A DNA stretch of 64,000 nt. Source: Aliagarivorans marinus DSM 23064 (lineage in GTDB: Bacteria; Pseudomonadota; Gammaproteobacteria; Enterobacterales; Celerinatantimonadaceae). The notes under the pieces are model-generated. The model was not told where the DNA came from. It did no database searches and saw nothing but the letters and a program-made list of their open reading frames with translations. How positions within the stretch are numbered: position 1 is the stretch's first letter; each line of letters begins with the position of its first letter. This document shows positions 38,050-46,503 of the stretch, piece after piece. Where the stretch lies: assembly GCF_000429485.1 (NCBI RefSeq), contig NZ_KE386907.1:629096-693095 (forward strand). Direction: 5' to 3'. Position numbers and translations under genes: made by a program.

Positions 38050-38543
38050 AGACCCTTAAATCGAAACTGCTGCCAACGCCCTACCACAGCCTGCTGCTAT
38101 GGACGGTGTGGCAAGTGCTACATGGCTTTACCCCCGGCCATATCCTGCTGGGAACAGTGTTGGCTATCGCCATCCCGATCATTGTGGCGCCGCTAAGGGT
38201 TCAGCAGGTGTACGCCAAAAAGCCTTTGCTGGCATTGCGCTACCTGCTGGTACTGCTTGGCGACATCGTGGTGTCGAACATCGATGTGGCCAAGCGGGTG
38301 CTACAAAGCAACCGCAAGCTGCGCCCGGCCTTTATCGCGTTTCCGGTGGAGCTGGAGCCGCCACTACCACTAACCATTTTGACCAGCTCAATCTCCCTGA
38401 CCCCGGGAACGGTGAGTGTGGAGCTATCTAAAGACCGTAAATGGCTGTATATCCATGTGCTGCATCTGGACGATGAGCAAGAGATGATCGCCCATATCAA
38501 GCAGCGCTATGAGCGCCCACTTCGCGAGGTATTCCAATGTTAG
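38043..38543 (+). CDS. mrpE: Mrp antiporter subunit E
   Basis: A 166-residue MrpE subunit with two N-terminal transmembrane segments (about residues 15-45 and 55-80) and a cytoplasmic alpha/beta domain. Diagnostic segments are DIVVSNIDVAKRVL, LTILTSSISLTPGTVSVELS and LYIHVLHLDDEQEM. It overlaps both neighbours by seven bases. In other bacteria MrpE is needed for full antiport activity but not for complex assembly. Confidence 0.93.
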   Translation: MVKTLKSKLLPTPYHSLLLWTVWQVLHGFTPGHILLGTVLAIAIPIIVAPLRVQQVYAKKPLLALRYLLVLLGDIVVSNIDVAKRVLQSNRKLRPAFIAFPVELEPPLPLTILTSSISLTPGTVSVELSKDRKWLYIHVLHLDDEQEMIAHIKQRYERPLREVFQC

Positions 38544-38806
38544 AGTTCGCAATCCTGATTGCCTGTGGGCTGATCTGCATCGGCCTGGCACTGAATGCCT
38601 GGCGCTTAATCATCGGCCCCACCACGCCGGATCGGATCATCGCCGTAGACACCATGTACATCAACAGCATCGGCCTGATTATTCTGCTCGGGCTTTATCA
38701 CCACTCTACTCTCTATTTCGAAGGTGCATTACTGATTGCCCTGCTGAGCTTTGTCAGCACCGCAGCGTTTTGTAAGTACCTACTTCGTGGGGATATTATC
38801 GAGTAA
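38537..38806 (+). CDS. mrpF: Mrp antiporter subunit F
   Basis: An 89-residue, three-helix subunit. The conserved first loop RLIIGPTTPDRIIAVDTMYI is intact, including the Pro-Asp-Arg triplet, and the third helix ends AFCKYLLRGDIIE. Its ATG overlaps the mrpE stop by seven bases, and mrpG begins two bases after its stop. Confidence 0.93.
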   Translation: MLEFAILIACGLICIGLALNAWRLIIGPTTPDRIIAVDTMYINSIGLIILLGLYHHSTLYFEGALLIALLSFVSTAAFCKYLLRGDIIE

Positions 38807-38808
38807 TT

Positions 38809-39192
38809 ATGATGGGACCTATTACTGAATTTATTGTGAGTGCCGTGCTAATAATCGGCGCAGGCTTTATGCTAATTGGCTCGATTGGCCTGGCAAAGCT
38901 GCCGGACTTCTTCACCCGCCTACATGCGCCTACTAAGGCATCGACCTTGGGCGTGGGCTGTATTCTGGTCGCATCGATCATCTACTTTAGCGTGCAAAAA
39001 GGTGAGCTAAGCCTGATTGAGATGTTGATTACCCTGTTCTTGCTAATCACCGCCCCCATCTCGGCCCATATGCTGGCCAAGGCGGGCTTACACTATAAAG
39101 CCAAACTGGCTGAGCACACCCAAAACCCACAGCTTACAGAGCGCGCCTACCAGCACCAAGGGCCCGAACAAGACTCAGACGAAAAGCAATAA
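38809..39192 (+). CDS. mrpG: Mrp antiporter subunit G
   Basis: A 127-residue last subunit with three transmembrane helices. It shows LPDFFTRLHAPTKASTLGVG, the family signature, and SAHMLAKAGLHYKAKL before a hydrophilic tail of about 25 residues rich in Gln and Glu. A second ATG follows directly, so the start could be one codon later. It closes the operon before a strong terminator. Confidence 0.93.
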   Translation: MMGPITEFIVSAVLIIGAGFMLIGSIGLAKLPDFFTRLHAPTKASTLGVGCILVASIIYFSVQKGELSLIEMLITLFLLITAPISAHMLAKAGLHYKAKLAEHTQNPQLTERAYQHQGPEQDSDEKQ

Positions 39193-39210
39193 TCCCCACC
39201 GCCTAAACGC

Positions 39211-39238
39211 AAAAAAGCCGACCATCAGGTCGGCTTTT
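39211..39238. terminator. Bidirectional terminator between the Mrp operon and the Na/Pi gene
   Basis: AAAAGCCGACC, loop ATCA, GGTCGGCTTTT, with A and T tracts on both sides, so it can end transcripts from both strands. Confidence 0.9.
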
Positions 39239-39257
39239 GGGTATCAGCAGCGCTGTC

Positions 39258-40400
39258 TTACATCGTAACCAGCAGTACCAAACCAGGTAGCAGCAAGAAC
39301 ACCAAACCAATGTAGCCCGCGATGGCCCACTTGGTTTTGGCCGCCATGTCACCCAAGAACTCGGCGCCCTTCATTGGCAGCTCGCGCAGTGCCGGAACAC
39401 CGAAGATAAATAGGGTCGCCAGCACGTTGAAGATCAGGTGAACCAAGGCGATTTGCAAGGCAAAGGCCGCCGTCTCACCGGTGATAGCAGTGGCAGCCAA
39501 TAGCGCGGTAATACAGGTACCGATGTTTGCGCCCACATTGAATGGGTACACATCACGCACTTTTAGCACGCCTGTACCAACCAGCGGTACAACCAGGCTA
39601 GTGGTGGTAGATGAAGACTGAACCAACACGGTAACGATTGAACCAGACGCGATACCGTGCAACGGACCACGACCGATCGCCGATTTGAGGATTTCACGGG
39701 CACGGCCCACCATCAGGCTGCGCATCAACTTACCCATGCGGGTAATCGATACCACAATCAGCGCTACACCGATTAGTGCCAAGGCAACGCCACCCATGGT
39801 GCCCAAGCTCTCTAGCGGCGCCTTCACGGTGTTGACCATCGGGCCGATGATCGGCTTCATAAAATCTAGGCCCTTCATGCTCATGTTACCGGTACCCACC
39901 AGCGGGGTTACCATCCAAGCACTCAGTTTGCCCATCAGACCAAACATCATCTCTAGCGGCAAGAAGATCGCCACGGCCAGTAGGTTGAAGAAGTCATGCA
40001 CGGTGGCACAGGCAAATGCACGCTGGAACTCCACCTTACAGCGGGCATGGCCAAGGCTTACCAGCGTGTTGGTCAGGGTGGTACCGATGTTGGCACCCAT
40101 GATCATTGGAATAGCGATAGATACCGGTAGGCCGCCCGCCACCAAACCTACGATAATCGAGGTCACGGTGCTGGAAGATTGGATAAGTGAAGTGGCAATA
40201 AGGCCAATCATCAAACCCGCAACCGGATGCGACGCAAAGTCGAAAAGTACCGTTGCTTGGCTTCCCACTGCCCACTTAAAACCGTCGCTGACCATAGATA
40301 CCGCGGCCAACATAAAGTAAAGCATTAGAGCCAGTTGGCCCCATTTAAGCCAGCGCTGAGATACTGTAGTAGATTGCGCCGTAATCGTTTGAGTTGTCAT
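39258..40400 (-). CDS. Na/Pi cotransporter family protein (NptA-like), copy 1
   Basis: A 380-residue inner-membrane protein of the Na_Pi_cotrans family. The two inverted repeats each hold the QSSS motif: IATSLIQSSSTVTSIIVGLV and TVLVQSSSTTTSLVVPLV. These Gln-Ser-Ser-Ser loops line the substrate site in the family. I chose ATG at 40400 (MTTQTITAQS), since a TTG six codons upstream is a poor alternative. A close paralogue lies at 49728-50891. Phosphate uptake with Na+ is inferred from the family. Several TGTCA/TGACA repeats lie around and just before its start. Confidence 0.9.
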   Translation of the reverse strand: MTTQTITAQSTTVSQRWLKWGQLALMLYFMLAAVSMVSDGFKWAVGSQATVLFDFASHPVAGLMIGLIATSLIQSSSTVTSIIVGLVAGGLPVSIAIPMIMGANIGTTLTNTLVSLGHARCKVEFQRAFACATVHDFFNLLAVAIFLPLEMMFGLMGKLSAWMVTPLVGTGNMSMKGLDFMKPIIGPMVNTVKAPLESLGTMGGVALALIGVALIVVSITRMGKLMRSLMVGRAREILKSAIGRGPLHGIASGSIVTVLVQSSSTTTSLVVPLVGTGVLKVRDVYPFNVGANIGTCITALLAATAITGETAAFALQIALVHLIFNVLATLFIFGVPALRELPMKGAEFLGDMAAKTKWAIAGYIGLVFLLLPGLVLLVTM

Positions 40401-40817
40401 AACCTGTCTCGATGACAATTGAATGTCATTTACGTGTCAGTTAATTGAATTTGGCGCGATGGTAGAGGGCTTAAATTACGCTTATATTACACTTTTATGT
40501 AAGTCGATTTACTATTGAGTGAATTTTGACCACCCCCTTTTGTTTAAACTACCTCTAAGGTCATAAGCGCTCACTAACCCACTGTAATTACTAGGAATAT
40601 ATGTATTGAGAGTTTTTTACAAAAGGTAAAGGATATTCGACTGTTTTTACCTATTTTTTCCATCAAAAAAGCCATTTTTGCTTAAGATAGCGAAAAATGA
40701 CGTCATTATTTCATTGTTTTACATGATCTATTGCTGGCAAAGGTCTTACGGGTGCCCCTCGTCTGCACCGCCACTGTGTTACAGTAGCAAGCATGACCCT
40801 GCGAAGCCGTAACCACC
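40401..40817. other. Divergent intergenic region with TGTCA repeats
   Basis: No gene is seen in these 417 bases. Near the Na/Pi gene ATGTCAT (40423-40429) and GTGTCAG (40434-40440) are spaced four bases apart like the two halves of a Pho box, but they point away from that gene. TGACA-N6-TGTCA forms an inverted repeat (40413-40428). The middle part (40480-40720) is AT-rich and has no recognisable element beyond possible promoter sequences. Confidence 0.4.
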
Positions 40818-41441
40818 ATGGATTGGAACACCCTTAGCTTATTCTTACTGGCCAGCCTCACTCTGAACCTGATCCCGGGGCCAGATGTGGTTTATATCGT
40901 CTCCCACTCGATGCATGGCAAGCTTAGCCGCGGGCTCACTGCCGCACTGGGGCTTGGCGTGGGTTACTTGTTGCACACCGCGGCAGCGGTATTAGGCTTG
41001 TCGGCATTGCTACTGCAATCGGCATTTGCTTTCACCGTCGTCAAATTACTGGGGGCCGCCTATCTGGTCTACTTGGGCCTCAGCGCCCTGCGCAGAGCCT
41101 ATCAAGGCGGCGGCGCGCTCAGCCTTAAGCAAAGCACCCCCGCTAGCCACAACGCCTTTCGCCAAGGCGTGATCGTTAGCATCTTAAACCCCAAGGTCGC
41201 CCTATTCTTCCTGTCGTTTTTACCGCAGTTTATTAATCTCGAGCAAGCCAACACCACCCAGCAATTGCTAACGTTGGGGCTTGTGTTTACCCTGCTGGCC
41301 ACGGTGGTTAACAGCAGCTACGCCCTGCTGGGTAGCTGGCTATTCAGCCGCGCCAACCGCGACAAGCTTAGCCGGGTTATCGAAGGTGCCTCGGGTGGGC
41401 TACTGCTGCTATTGGCGGGCAGGCTAGTGACCAACCAATAA
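40818..41441 (+). CDS. LysE/RhtB-family amino-acid exporter
   Basis: A 207-residue inner-membrane protein of the LysE/RhtB family with about six hydrophobic segments. The N-terminal LIPGPDVVYIVSHSMHGKLSRG holds the family's Gly-Pro motif, and FRQGVIVSILNPKVALFFLSF is also diagnostic. Members export homoserine, threonine, leucine or similar amino acids; the substrate here cannot be told. The protein stands alone, without a Lrp or LysR regulator nearby. Confidence 0.9.
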   Translation: MDWNTLSLFLLASLTLNLIPGPDVVYIVSHSMHGKLSRGLTAALGLGVGYLLHTAAAVLGLSALLLQSAFAFTVVKLLGAAYLVYLGLSALRRAYQGGGALSLKQSTPASHNAFRQGVIVSILNPKVALFFLSFLPQFINLEQANTTQQLLTLGLVFTLLATVVNSSYALLGSWLFSRANRDKLSRVIEGASGGLLLLLAGRLVTNQ

Positions 41442-41499
41442 TCCCCTTCGAACAACAGCATCGAGAGTGGCGGCGCACTCAGCGAATCGCATGATCTCA

Positions 41500-41574
41500 G
41501 AAGCATTAGACGTAAAAGCATTGGATCTAAAAGCACTGGACCTATAAGCAATGGACGCAGAAGTAACGGATGTA
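41500..41574 (+). repeat. 15-base tandem repeat across the start of the DUF4336 gene
   Basis: Five degenerate 15-base units follow one another (starts at 41500, 41515, 41530, 41545, 41560), with core AAGCATTGGA. In the frame of the downstream gene they encode the repeat (V/L)-K-A-L-D. The fourth unit begins TAA instead of AAA, giving an in-frame stop at 41545-41547, and the gene's ATG at 41551 lies within that same unit. An upstream in-frame ATG at 41491 would start an 18-codon peptide ending at this stop. Confidence 0.8.
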
Positions 41575-42297
41575 GAAACAGCGCAAACAACACCAAGCGC
41601 AAGCAGCCAGCGACTTATCCCCTGGCATGACAATCTTTGGTATGTCGAGGGCAGCACCGTCTCGTTTTACGGCTTTCCCTTCACCACCCGGATGGTGATC
41701 GCCAAACTTAGCGACGGCACCTTGTGGGTACACAGCCCGATAGCCTTGGACGACGGCTTACAACAACAGGTCGATGCACTTGGCGAGGTGCGCTATCTGA
41801 TTGCTCCCAATCATTTACATCATCTGTTCCTGCAGCCATGGCAGCAACGCTACCCTGACGCCACCAGCTACGCCACAAAAGAGCTGGCTAAAAAGCGTAG
41901 CGATCTGCACTTTGATGAGGTACTGGATAACCAACAAGACTATCCGTGGGGTGACGAGCTAGCTCACTGCTTGGTGACCGGCTCACCGGCCATGCAGGAG
42001 TGCGTGTTTTTCCACAAGGCCTCTGCATGCTTGGTGGTCAGCGATTTTATCGAGAACTTTCCGCGCCAACACTTTAAGCGCTGGCAACAACCGATTGCTC
42101 AGCTTGCCGGGATCCTCGCGCCCGATGGCAAGATGCCACTGGATTGGCGACTGAGCTTTTGGCGCGGCCGTAAACAGTTGGCCACTCACCTCACCACCAT
42201 TTTGGGCTGGCAGCCGCAAAGCATCATTATGGCCCACGGCCTCCCGGTCGAGAGCAACGCGATGGGTCACCTTAAACAAGCCTTTAAGCTGAACTAA
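41551..42297 (+). CDS. DUF4336 family protein (metallo-beta-lactamase-like)
   Basis: A 248-residue cytoplasmic protein of the DUF4336 type, thought to have a metallo-beta-lactamase fold. The core LIPWHDNLWYVEGSTVSFYG, then RMVIAKLSDGTLWVHSPIAL, LIAPNHLHHLFLQPW (a His-rich strand end) and a distant SIIMAHGLPVE His fit the pattern, although the classical HxHxDH motif is reduced to NHLHH. Its biochemical role is unknown. The ATG used here lies in a tandem repeat that encodes a pentapeptide, and the first 20 residues (MDAEVTDVETAQTTPSAS) are low-complexity. No strong ribosome-binding site is seen before ATG 41551. Confidence 0.75.
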   Translation: MDAEVTDVETAQTTPSASSQRLIPWHDNLWYVEGSTVSFYGFPFTTRMVIAKLSDGTLWVHSPIALDDGLQQQVDALGEVRYLIAPNHLHHLFLQPWQQRYPDATSYATKELAKKRSDLHFDEVLDNQQDYPWGDELAHCLVTGSPAMQECVFFHKASACLVVSDFIENFPRQHFKRWQQPIAQLAGILAPDGKMPLDWRLSFWRGRKQLATHLTTILGWQPQSIIMAHGLPVESNAMGHLKQAFKLN

Positions 42298-42331
42298 GCG
42301 CCCTGTAGACAAGGGGATAGAAAACGATACG

Positions 42332-42371
42332 GGCACAAAAAAGCAGCGCTAACACGCTGCTTTTTTGTGCC
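42332..42371. terminator. Bidirectional terminator (DUF4336 gene / allantoin permease)
   Basis: A perfect 17-base-pair stem: the arm at 42332-42348 (GGCACAAAAAAGCAGCG), a six-base loop and its complement at 42355-42371, with A6 and T6 runs inside the stem. It lies between convergent genes and works in both directions. Confidence 0.9.
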
Positions 42372-42384
42372 GAGAGTGAACTGA

Positions 42385-43827
42385 CTATGAATCGGCCTCT
42401 GCCATATTCAATTGTGGGCTCACTGCCAACGATGGTTTCATTAACCAGTAATAGGACAACGCAGCCACCGAGCCTCCGATAAACAGCGCGTAAGTGGCCA
42501 AGGGGGTAAACACAAAGGTGGCAAAGATAGCGGCCACACTGGCGATAAGCAGGGCCATTACACTGCGTTTGTTGATGCCGTTTTGGTACCAATAGGCACC
42601 CTGTGGCGATTCAGTATAGAGCGATGGCACATCGATCTGCCCCTTCTTTAACAGGTAGTAGTCGACGAGGATGATGCCATACAGTGGGCCAATCATGGCC
42701 GCCAGTACGTCCACGGTGTAGTGGATCACCTCTGGGTTGTTAAACAGGTTCCACGGGGTAAGCAGGATCGAGCCGAAGGCGGCGATAAAGCCTCCAGTTT
42801 TAAAGCTGATCTTCTGCGGCGACACGTTGGAGAAGTCAAAGGCCGGCGCCACAAAGTTCGCCACAATGTTGATCCCCACCGTGGCGCAGATAAAGGTCAG
42901 CGCACCCAAGATGGTAATCAGCCCAGAATCGAGGCGTTTCACGGTTTCCACCGGATCCATGATCATCTCACCAAACACTGGGATCGAGGCTGACACAATC
43001 ACCACACTGATCACCGCAAACAACATAAAGTTGAGCGGTAGCCCCAGCCAGTTCCCCAGTTTCAGTTGGCGGTAGCTGCCACAATAGCGTGAGAAGTCAC
43101 TGAAGTTCAGGGTTGGTCCTGCAAAGTAGCCCGCCACCAAGGCAGTTGCCGCGATGGTTTGGCCCCATGACTCCCAGCCGCTTAGCTGTTTGCTGCTGAG
43201 GTTAAAGCTGATGTTGTCCCAGCCTGCAAGCTGAATCATATAGATACACATGGCGAACATTGCCAGATAAATCGCCGGCCCTGACCAGTCAATCAGCTTG
43301 CGCACCATGTCCATACCGAACATAAACACCACACCCTGCACCAACCACATAGAGCTAAAGCCGATCCAGCCCAAGTACGATAGCCCCAAGAAACTCGGCT
43401 CAGCCAGGCTTTCCATCGACGGGAACATATATAGCAACAAGATGATAAACGAGCTGGAGGCCAGGTAGGTTTGAATGCCGTACCACACCACCGCAATCAG
43501 TCCGCGGATCACCGCCGGTATGTTCGCGCCAAACACCCCAAACGACATCCGTGCCACCACCGGGAACGGCACCCCAGCCTTTTGCCCGGGTTTGCCCATA
43601 AGATTGGCAAACAGCAACACGATGGAGATACCTACCATTAAGGCAACAAAAACTTGAATACCTGTTAGCCCCAAGGCGAACAGGCTGGCTGCAAGCACAT
43701 AGCCGCCGACGCTATGCACATCCGACATCCAAAAAGCAAAGATGCTGTACCATCCCCATTTCTGCTCTTCGTCGGGCTTGAGATCGTGATTGCTTAGGCG
43801 ATCACTGACTGCAAATTCCTTGTTCAT
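42385..43827 (-). CDS. NCS1-family permease, probable allantoin transporter
   Basis: A 480-residue inner-membrane symporter of the NCS1 family (Mhp1, CodB, PucI) with 12 predicted helices. The N-terminal NHDLKPDEEQKWGWYSIFAF, the helix 1 region FWMSDVHSVGGYVLAASLF and the GPTLNFSDFSRYCGS segment are typical of the allantoin/hydantoin branch. ATG at 43827 follows AGGGAAAG. It is transcribed away from the GntR-racemase-allantoinase operon, and the intergenic region carries GTATAC palindromes. The neighbours make allantoin the most likely substrate; hydantoins or nucleobases are alternatives. Confidence 0.85.
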   Translation of the reverse strand: MNKEFAVSDRLSNHDLKPDEEQKWGWYSIFAFWMSDVHSVGGYVLAASLFALGLTGIQVFVALMVGISIVLLFANLMGKPGQKAGVPFPVVARMSFGVFGANIPAVIRGLIAVVWYGIQTYLASSSFIILLLYMFPSMESLAEPSFLGLSYLGWIGFSSMWLVQGVVFMFGMDMVRKLIDWSGPAIYLAMFAMCIYMIQLAGWDNISFNLSSKQLSGWESWGQTIAATALVAGYFAGPTLNFSDFSRYCGSYRQLKLGNWLGLPLNFMLFAVISVVIVSASIPVFGEMIMDPVETVKRLDSGLITILGALTFICATVGINIVANFVAPAFDFSNVSPQKISFKTGGFIAAFGSILLTPWNLFNNPEVIHYTVDVLAAMIGPLYGIILVDYYLLKKGQIDVPSLYTESPQGAYWYQNGINKRSVMALLIASVAAIFATFVFTPLATYALFIGGSVAALSYYWLMKPSLAVSPQLNMAEADS

Positions 43828-43842
43828 AGTGCTTTCCCTATT

Positions 43843-43852
43843 TTGTATACAA
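43843..43852. promoter_or_regulatory. GntR-type operator before the allantoin permease
   Basis: TTGTATACAA is a perfect ten-base palindrome 16 bases upstream of the permease start. Its core GTATAC recurs twice in front of the gntR-type gene. The layout fits FCD-type GntR operators, which have a GT-AC dyad. Confidence 0.6.
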
Positions 43853-44078
43853 TTTCAAATACAATACTCAGCACTTAACAATAAACATGCCAATCAATAG
43901 CAGGCCCGATACCGCCTGACGATCCTGGGAACTTGGTGGGTTTGCAAGCCAAGGCCTGCGTGTTTTTTGCACTACATCAGCGCAAGTAATCCCCAGCAAG
44001 GTGCAGCATTCACTCTATTTTTTCTCTCTAAGGCGGTGCAATCCAAAGAGGGAGCGGAGTTAAAGGGGCTTGGAAAAT

Positions 44079-44110
44079 TGGTATACGTTGTGCAGAATAA
44101 TCGTATACAA
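44079..44110. promoter_or_regulatory. Paired GTATAC operators before the GntR gene
   Basis: GTATAC at 44081-44086 (in TTGGTATACGTTG) and at 44103-44108 (in TCGTATACAAA) are exactly 22 bases apart, two helical turns. They lie just before the regulator's ATG at 44126 and match the palindrome next to the permease, so one repressor could control both directions. Confidence 0.6.
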
Positions 44111-44125
44111 AAATATAGGTGAGCC

Positions 44126-44794
44126 ATGTTAAAGGACGAACAGATCTACCAAAAGCTGCTCAAGGCCATTGTTGAGCACAAACTGCCACCGGGCGAACGT
44201 CTGCCCGAAGATAAACTGGCAGAGGCCTTCGGCATTAGTCGCACCGGCATCCGCAAGGTGATTCAACGCCTCGCTCTGGAGCGCTTTGTTATCGTAGAGG
44301 CGAACAAAGGCGCCCATGTTAATCGCCCCAGCCGGCAAGAGGCGGAAGAGGTGCTCAATAGTCGCATCCTTCTCGAGCCCCAACTGATCCCAGATATCGT
44401 TAACAACTGGACGGCTAAACACGCCAAGCATTTCTACGCCATGGTCGATGAAGAGAACCATGCCGACGAGCAAGGCTGGCTGTCACAGTCGATTCAGCTG
44501 ACCGCCCAGTTTCACTACGAACTGGCAGCCATTAGCAACAACAGCATCCTGGCGGAGTTTGTCGAGCAGCTCTGCTATCGCTCCTCCCTGGTACTCGCCG
44601 CCTATGGCTCGCGTAAAAGCGTGAGCTGCGACAGCGGAGACCATGCCGAGCTACTGGCACTGCTGGATGCCCGCGAAACTGCCCAAGCCCAACAATGGAT
44701 GGAGCACCACCTTATCAAAGTGAAGCAGTCCATCTCATTGGATGGGAACGACTGTGCCCAGATCGACTTTCAGCGCCTGTTTTCGGAGATGTAG
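44126..44794 (+). CDS. GntR-family (FCD) regulator of the allantoin cluster
   Basis: A 222-residue FadR/VanR-type GntR regulator. The winged helix-turn-helix is at residues 8-70 (LPEDKLAEAFGISRTGIRKV, then LERFVIVEANKGAHVNRPS), and the C-terminal all-helical FCD ligand domain follows with its metal-site residues (ILLEPQLIPDIV, QFHYELAAIS with His, and GDHAELLALLDA). It is first in an operon with the racemase (5-base gap) and PuuE. GTATAC palindromes on both sides of the divergent promoter suggest it controls this operon and the permease. The effector is probably allantoin or allantoate, by inference. Confidence 0.9.
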   Translation: MLKDEQIYQKLLKAIVEHKLPPGERLPEDKLAEAFGISRTGIRKVIQRLALERFVIVEANKGAHVNRPSRQEAEEVLNSRILLEPQLIPDIVNNWTAKHAKHFYAMVDEENHADEQGWLSQSIQLTAQFHYELAAISNNSILAEFVEQLCYRSSLVLAAYGSRKSVSCDSGDHAELLALLDARETAQAQQWMEHHLIKVKQSISLDGNDCAQIDFQRLFSEM

Positions 44795-44799
44795 CAGCC

Positions 44800-45531
44800 A
44801 TGAAGATTAACCTGATCAACCCCAACACCTGTCAGGGAATGACTGACAAGATCGCCACCTCAGCGGCCGCAATTTGCGTGCCCGACAGCGAGATCATCGC
44901 GCAAAGCCCCGAGCACGGCCCGCTTAGCATTGAGTGTGCCTTCGATGAAGCACTGGCTGGCGCGGCAGTGCTCGACTGTATCGCCAAGGGCGAGCAGGCC
45001 GGTGTGGATGCCCACATTATTGCCTGCTTTGGCGATCCGGCTATCGATGCCTGCCGCGAGCTCGCCAGCGCACCGGTAATAGGTATCGCCGGGGCTGCCT
45101 TTCAACTAGCCAGCTTGGTGGCATCGCGCTTTTCGGTAGTCACCACCCTAAGCCGTACCCTGCCCGCCAGCCATCACCTGCTGCAACGCTATGGCTACCA
45201 ACACATCTGTACCAGTGTGCGCGCCAGCGATATCGCAGTATTGGATCTGGAAGCGGTCAGTGAGGATAGCTTGCATGGTTTGCTAAGCGAATGCCAGCAA
45301 GCGGTTGAGCACGATGGCGCCGAGGCCATCGTACTTGGCTGCGCCGGGATGAGCGATCTGGTGAGCCGTCTGCAACAAGCCTTGCCAGTGCCAGTGATAG
45401 ATGGAGTAGCAGCGGCAGTGAAGTTGGCTGAGTCATTGGTTCAACTGGGGCTAAAGACCGCCAAAACCGGCAACTACGCCGCGCCACTGCCCAAGCAATA
45501 CACTGGGCGCTATCAGCACTGGTCCCAATAA
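44800..45531 (+). CDS. hpxA: Asp/Glu/hydantoin racemase family, probable allantoin racemase
   Basis: A 243-residue member of the aspartate/hydantoin racemase family. The N-terminus MKINLINPNTCQGMTDKI is typical of HpxA/hydantoin racemases. The two catalytic Cys are at 76 (IIACFGDPA) and 181 (IVLGCAGMSDL). It converts R-allantoin to the S form used by allantoinase, so it makes racemic allantoin fully usable. ATG at 44800 lies five bases after the GntR stop, with GGAG upstream. puuE follows after 23 bases. A role on hydantoins rather than allantoin cannot be excluded. Confidence 0.88.
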   Translation: MKINLINPNTCQGMTDKIATSAAAICVPDSEIIAQSPEHGPLSIECAFDEALAGAAVLDCIAKGEQAGVDAHIIACFGDPAIDACRELASAPVIGIAGAAFQLASLVASRFSVVTTLSRTLPASHHLLQRYGYQHICTSVRASDIAVLDLEAVSEDSLHGLLSECQQAVEHDGAEAIVLGCAGMSDLVSRLQQALPVPVIDGVAAAVKLAESLVQLGLKTAKTGNYAAPLPKQYTGRYQHWSQ

Positions 45532-45554
45532 AAAAAGAGAGAAAAGGAACAAGG

Positions 45555-46481
45555 ATGAACCACTTCCCCCCACGTGATTATCAGGGCTATGGCCCTAACC
45601 CGCCCCATGCCAACTGGCCGGGTAAGGCACGGATTGCCGTGCAATTTGTACTGAACTTTGAAGAGGGCGGCGAGAACTGCGTGCTACACGGCGACCCGCA
45701 CGCAGAAACCTTCTTGTCGGAAATCTTTGGCGCCGCCCCCTATCCTGAGCGGCATATGAGCATGGAATCACTGTACGAGTACGGCTCGCGGGTGGGCGTG
45801 TGGCGCATACTCAATGAGTTCAAGCGTCGCCAGTTGCCACTGACCATCTTTGGGGTGGCCACCGCCCTGCAACGCAACCCCGAGGTTACCAAGGCGATTG
45901 TCGATGCTGGCCACGAGATAGCCTGCCACGGTCTGAAGTGGATCCACTACCAGGATATGCCCATCGAGCAAGAACGCGCACAGATGGCCGAGGCGCTAGA
46001 TATTATCGAACAGCTTACCGGCGAGCGCCCGCTGGGCTGGTACACCGGTCGCGACTCGCCCAACACCCGTCAGTTGGTGGCTGAGCAACAAGGGCTAGTC
46101 TACGACTCCGATTACTACGGCGATGACCTGCCGTTTTGGACTCAGGTCAAGCAGCCCAACAGCGAGCAAACCCGGCCCCATCTGGTGGTGCCCTATACCC
46201 TCGATTGCAACGATATGCGCTTCGCCTCGCCCTACGGCTTTAGCCATGGCGAGGAATTCTTTGAGTACCTGAAAGCCAACTTTGACTGTCTGTATCAGGA
46301 AGGCGCCGATGCGCCGAAGATGATGTCTGTGGGGCTGCACTGCCGCACCATTGGCAAACCGAGCCGCTTTATGGCGCTGGTGAAGTTCCTCGATTACATC
46401 CAATCCCACCAGCAGGTGTGGGTAGTGCGAAGGATAGATATCGCCAAGCACTGGATGGCAGAGCACCCTTATCAAGGCTAA
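45555..46481 (+). CDS. puuE: Allantoinase PuuE (polysaccharide deacetylase-like, metal-independent type)
   Basis: A 308-residue enzyme of the PuuE family, which opens allantoin to allantoate and has a polysaccharide deacetylase (NodB) fold. The N-terminus PPRDYQGYGPNPPHANWPG, the segments FVLNFEEGGENCVLHGD and SMESLYEYGSRVGVWR, GHEIACHGLKWIHY and GWYTGRDSPNTR are characteristic. ATG at 45555 follows AAAAGGAACAAGG, a strong ribosome-binding site. It is the last gene of the gntR-hpxA-puuE operon. No gene for allantoate breakdown is in the window, so the pathway must continue elsewhere. Confidence 0.93.
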   Translation: MNHFPPRDYQGYGPNPPHANWPGKARIAVQFVLNFEEGGENCVLHGDPHAETFLSEIFGAAPYPERHMSMESLYEYGSRVGVWRILNEFKRRQLPLTIFGVATALQRNPEVTKAIVDAGHEIACHGLKWIHYQDMPIEQERAQMAEALDIIEQLTGERPLGWYTGRDSPNTRQLVAEQQGLVYDSDYYGDDLPFWTQVKQPNSEQTRPHLVVPYTLDCNDMRFASPYGFSHGEEFFEYLKANFDCLYQEGADAPKMMSVGLHCRTIGKPSRFMALVKFLDYIQSHQQVWVVRRIDIAKHWMAEHPYQG

Positions 46482-46503
46482 GTCCACTGCTATATGTCCA
46501 GTT

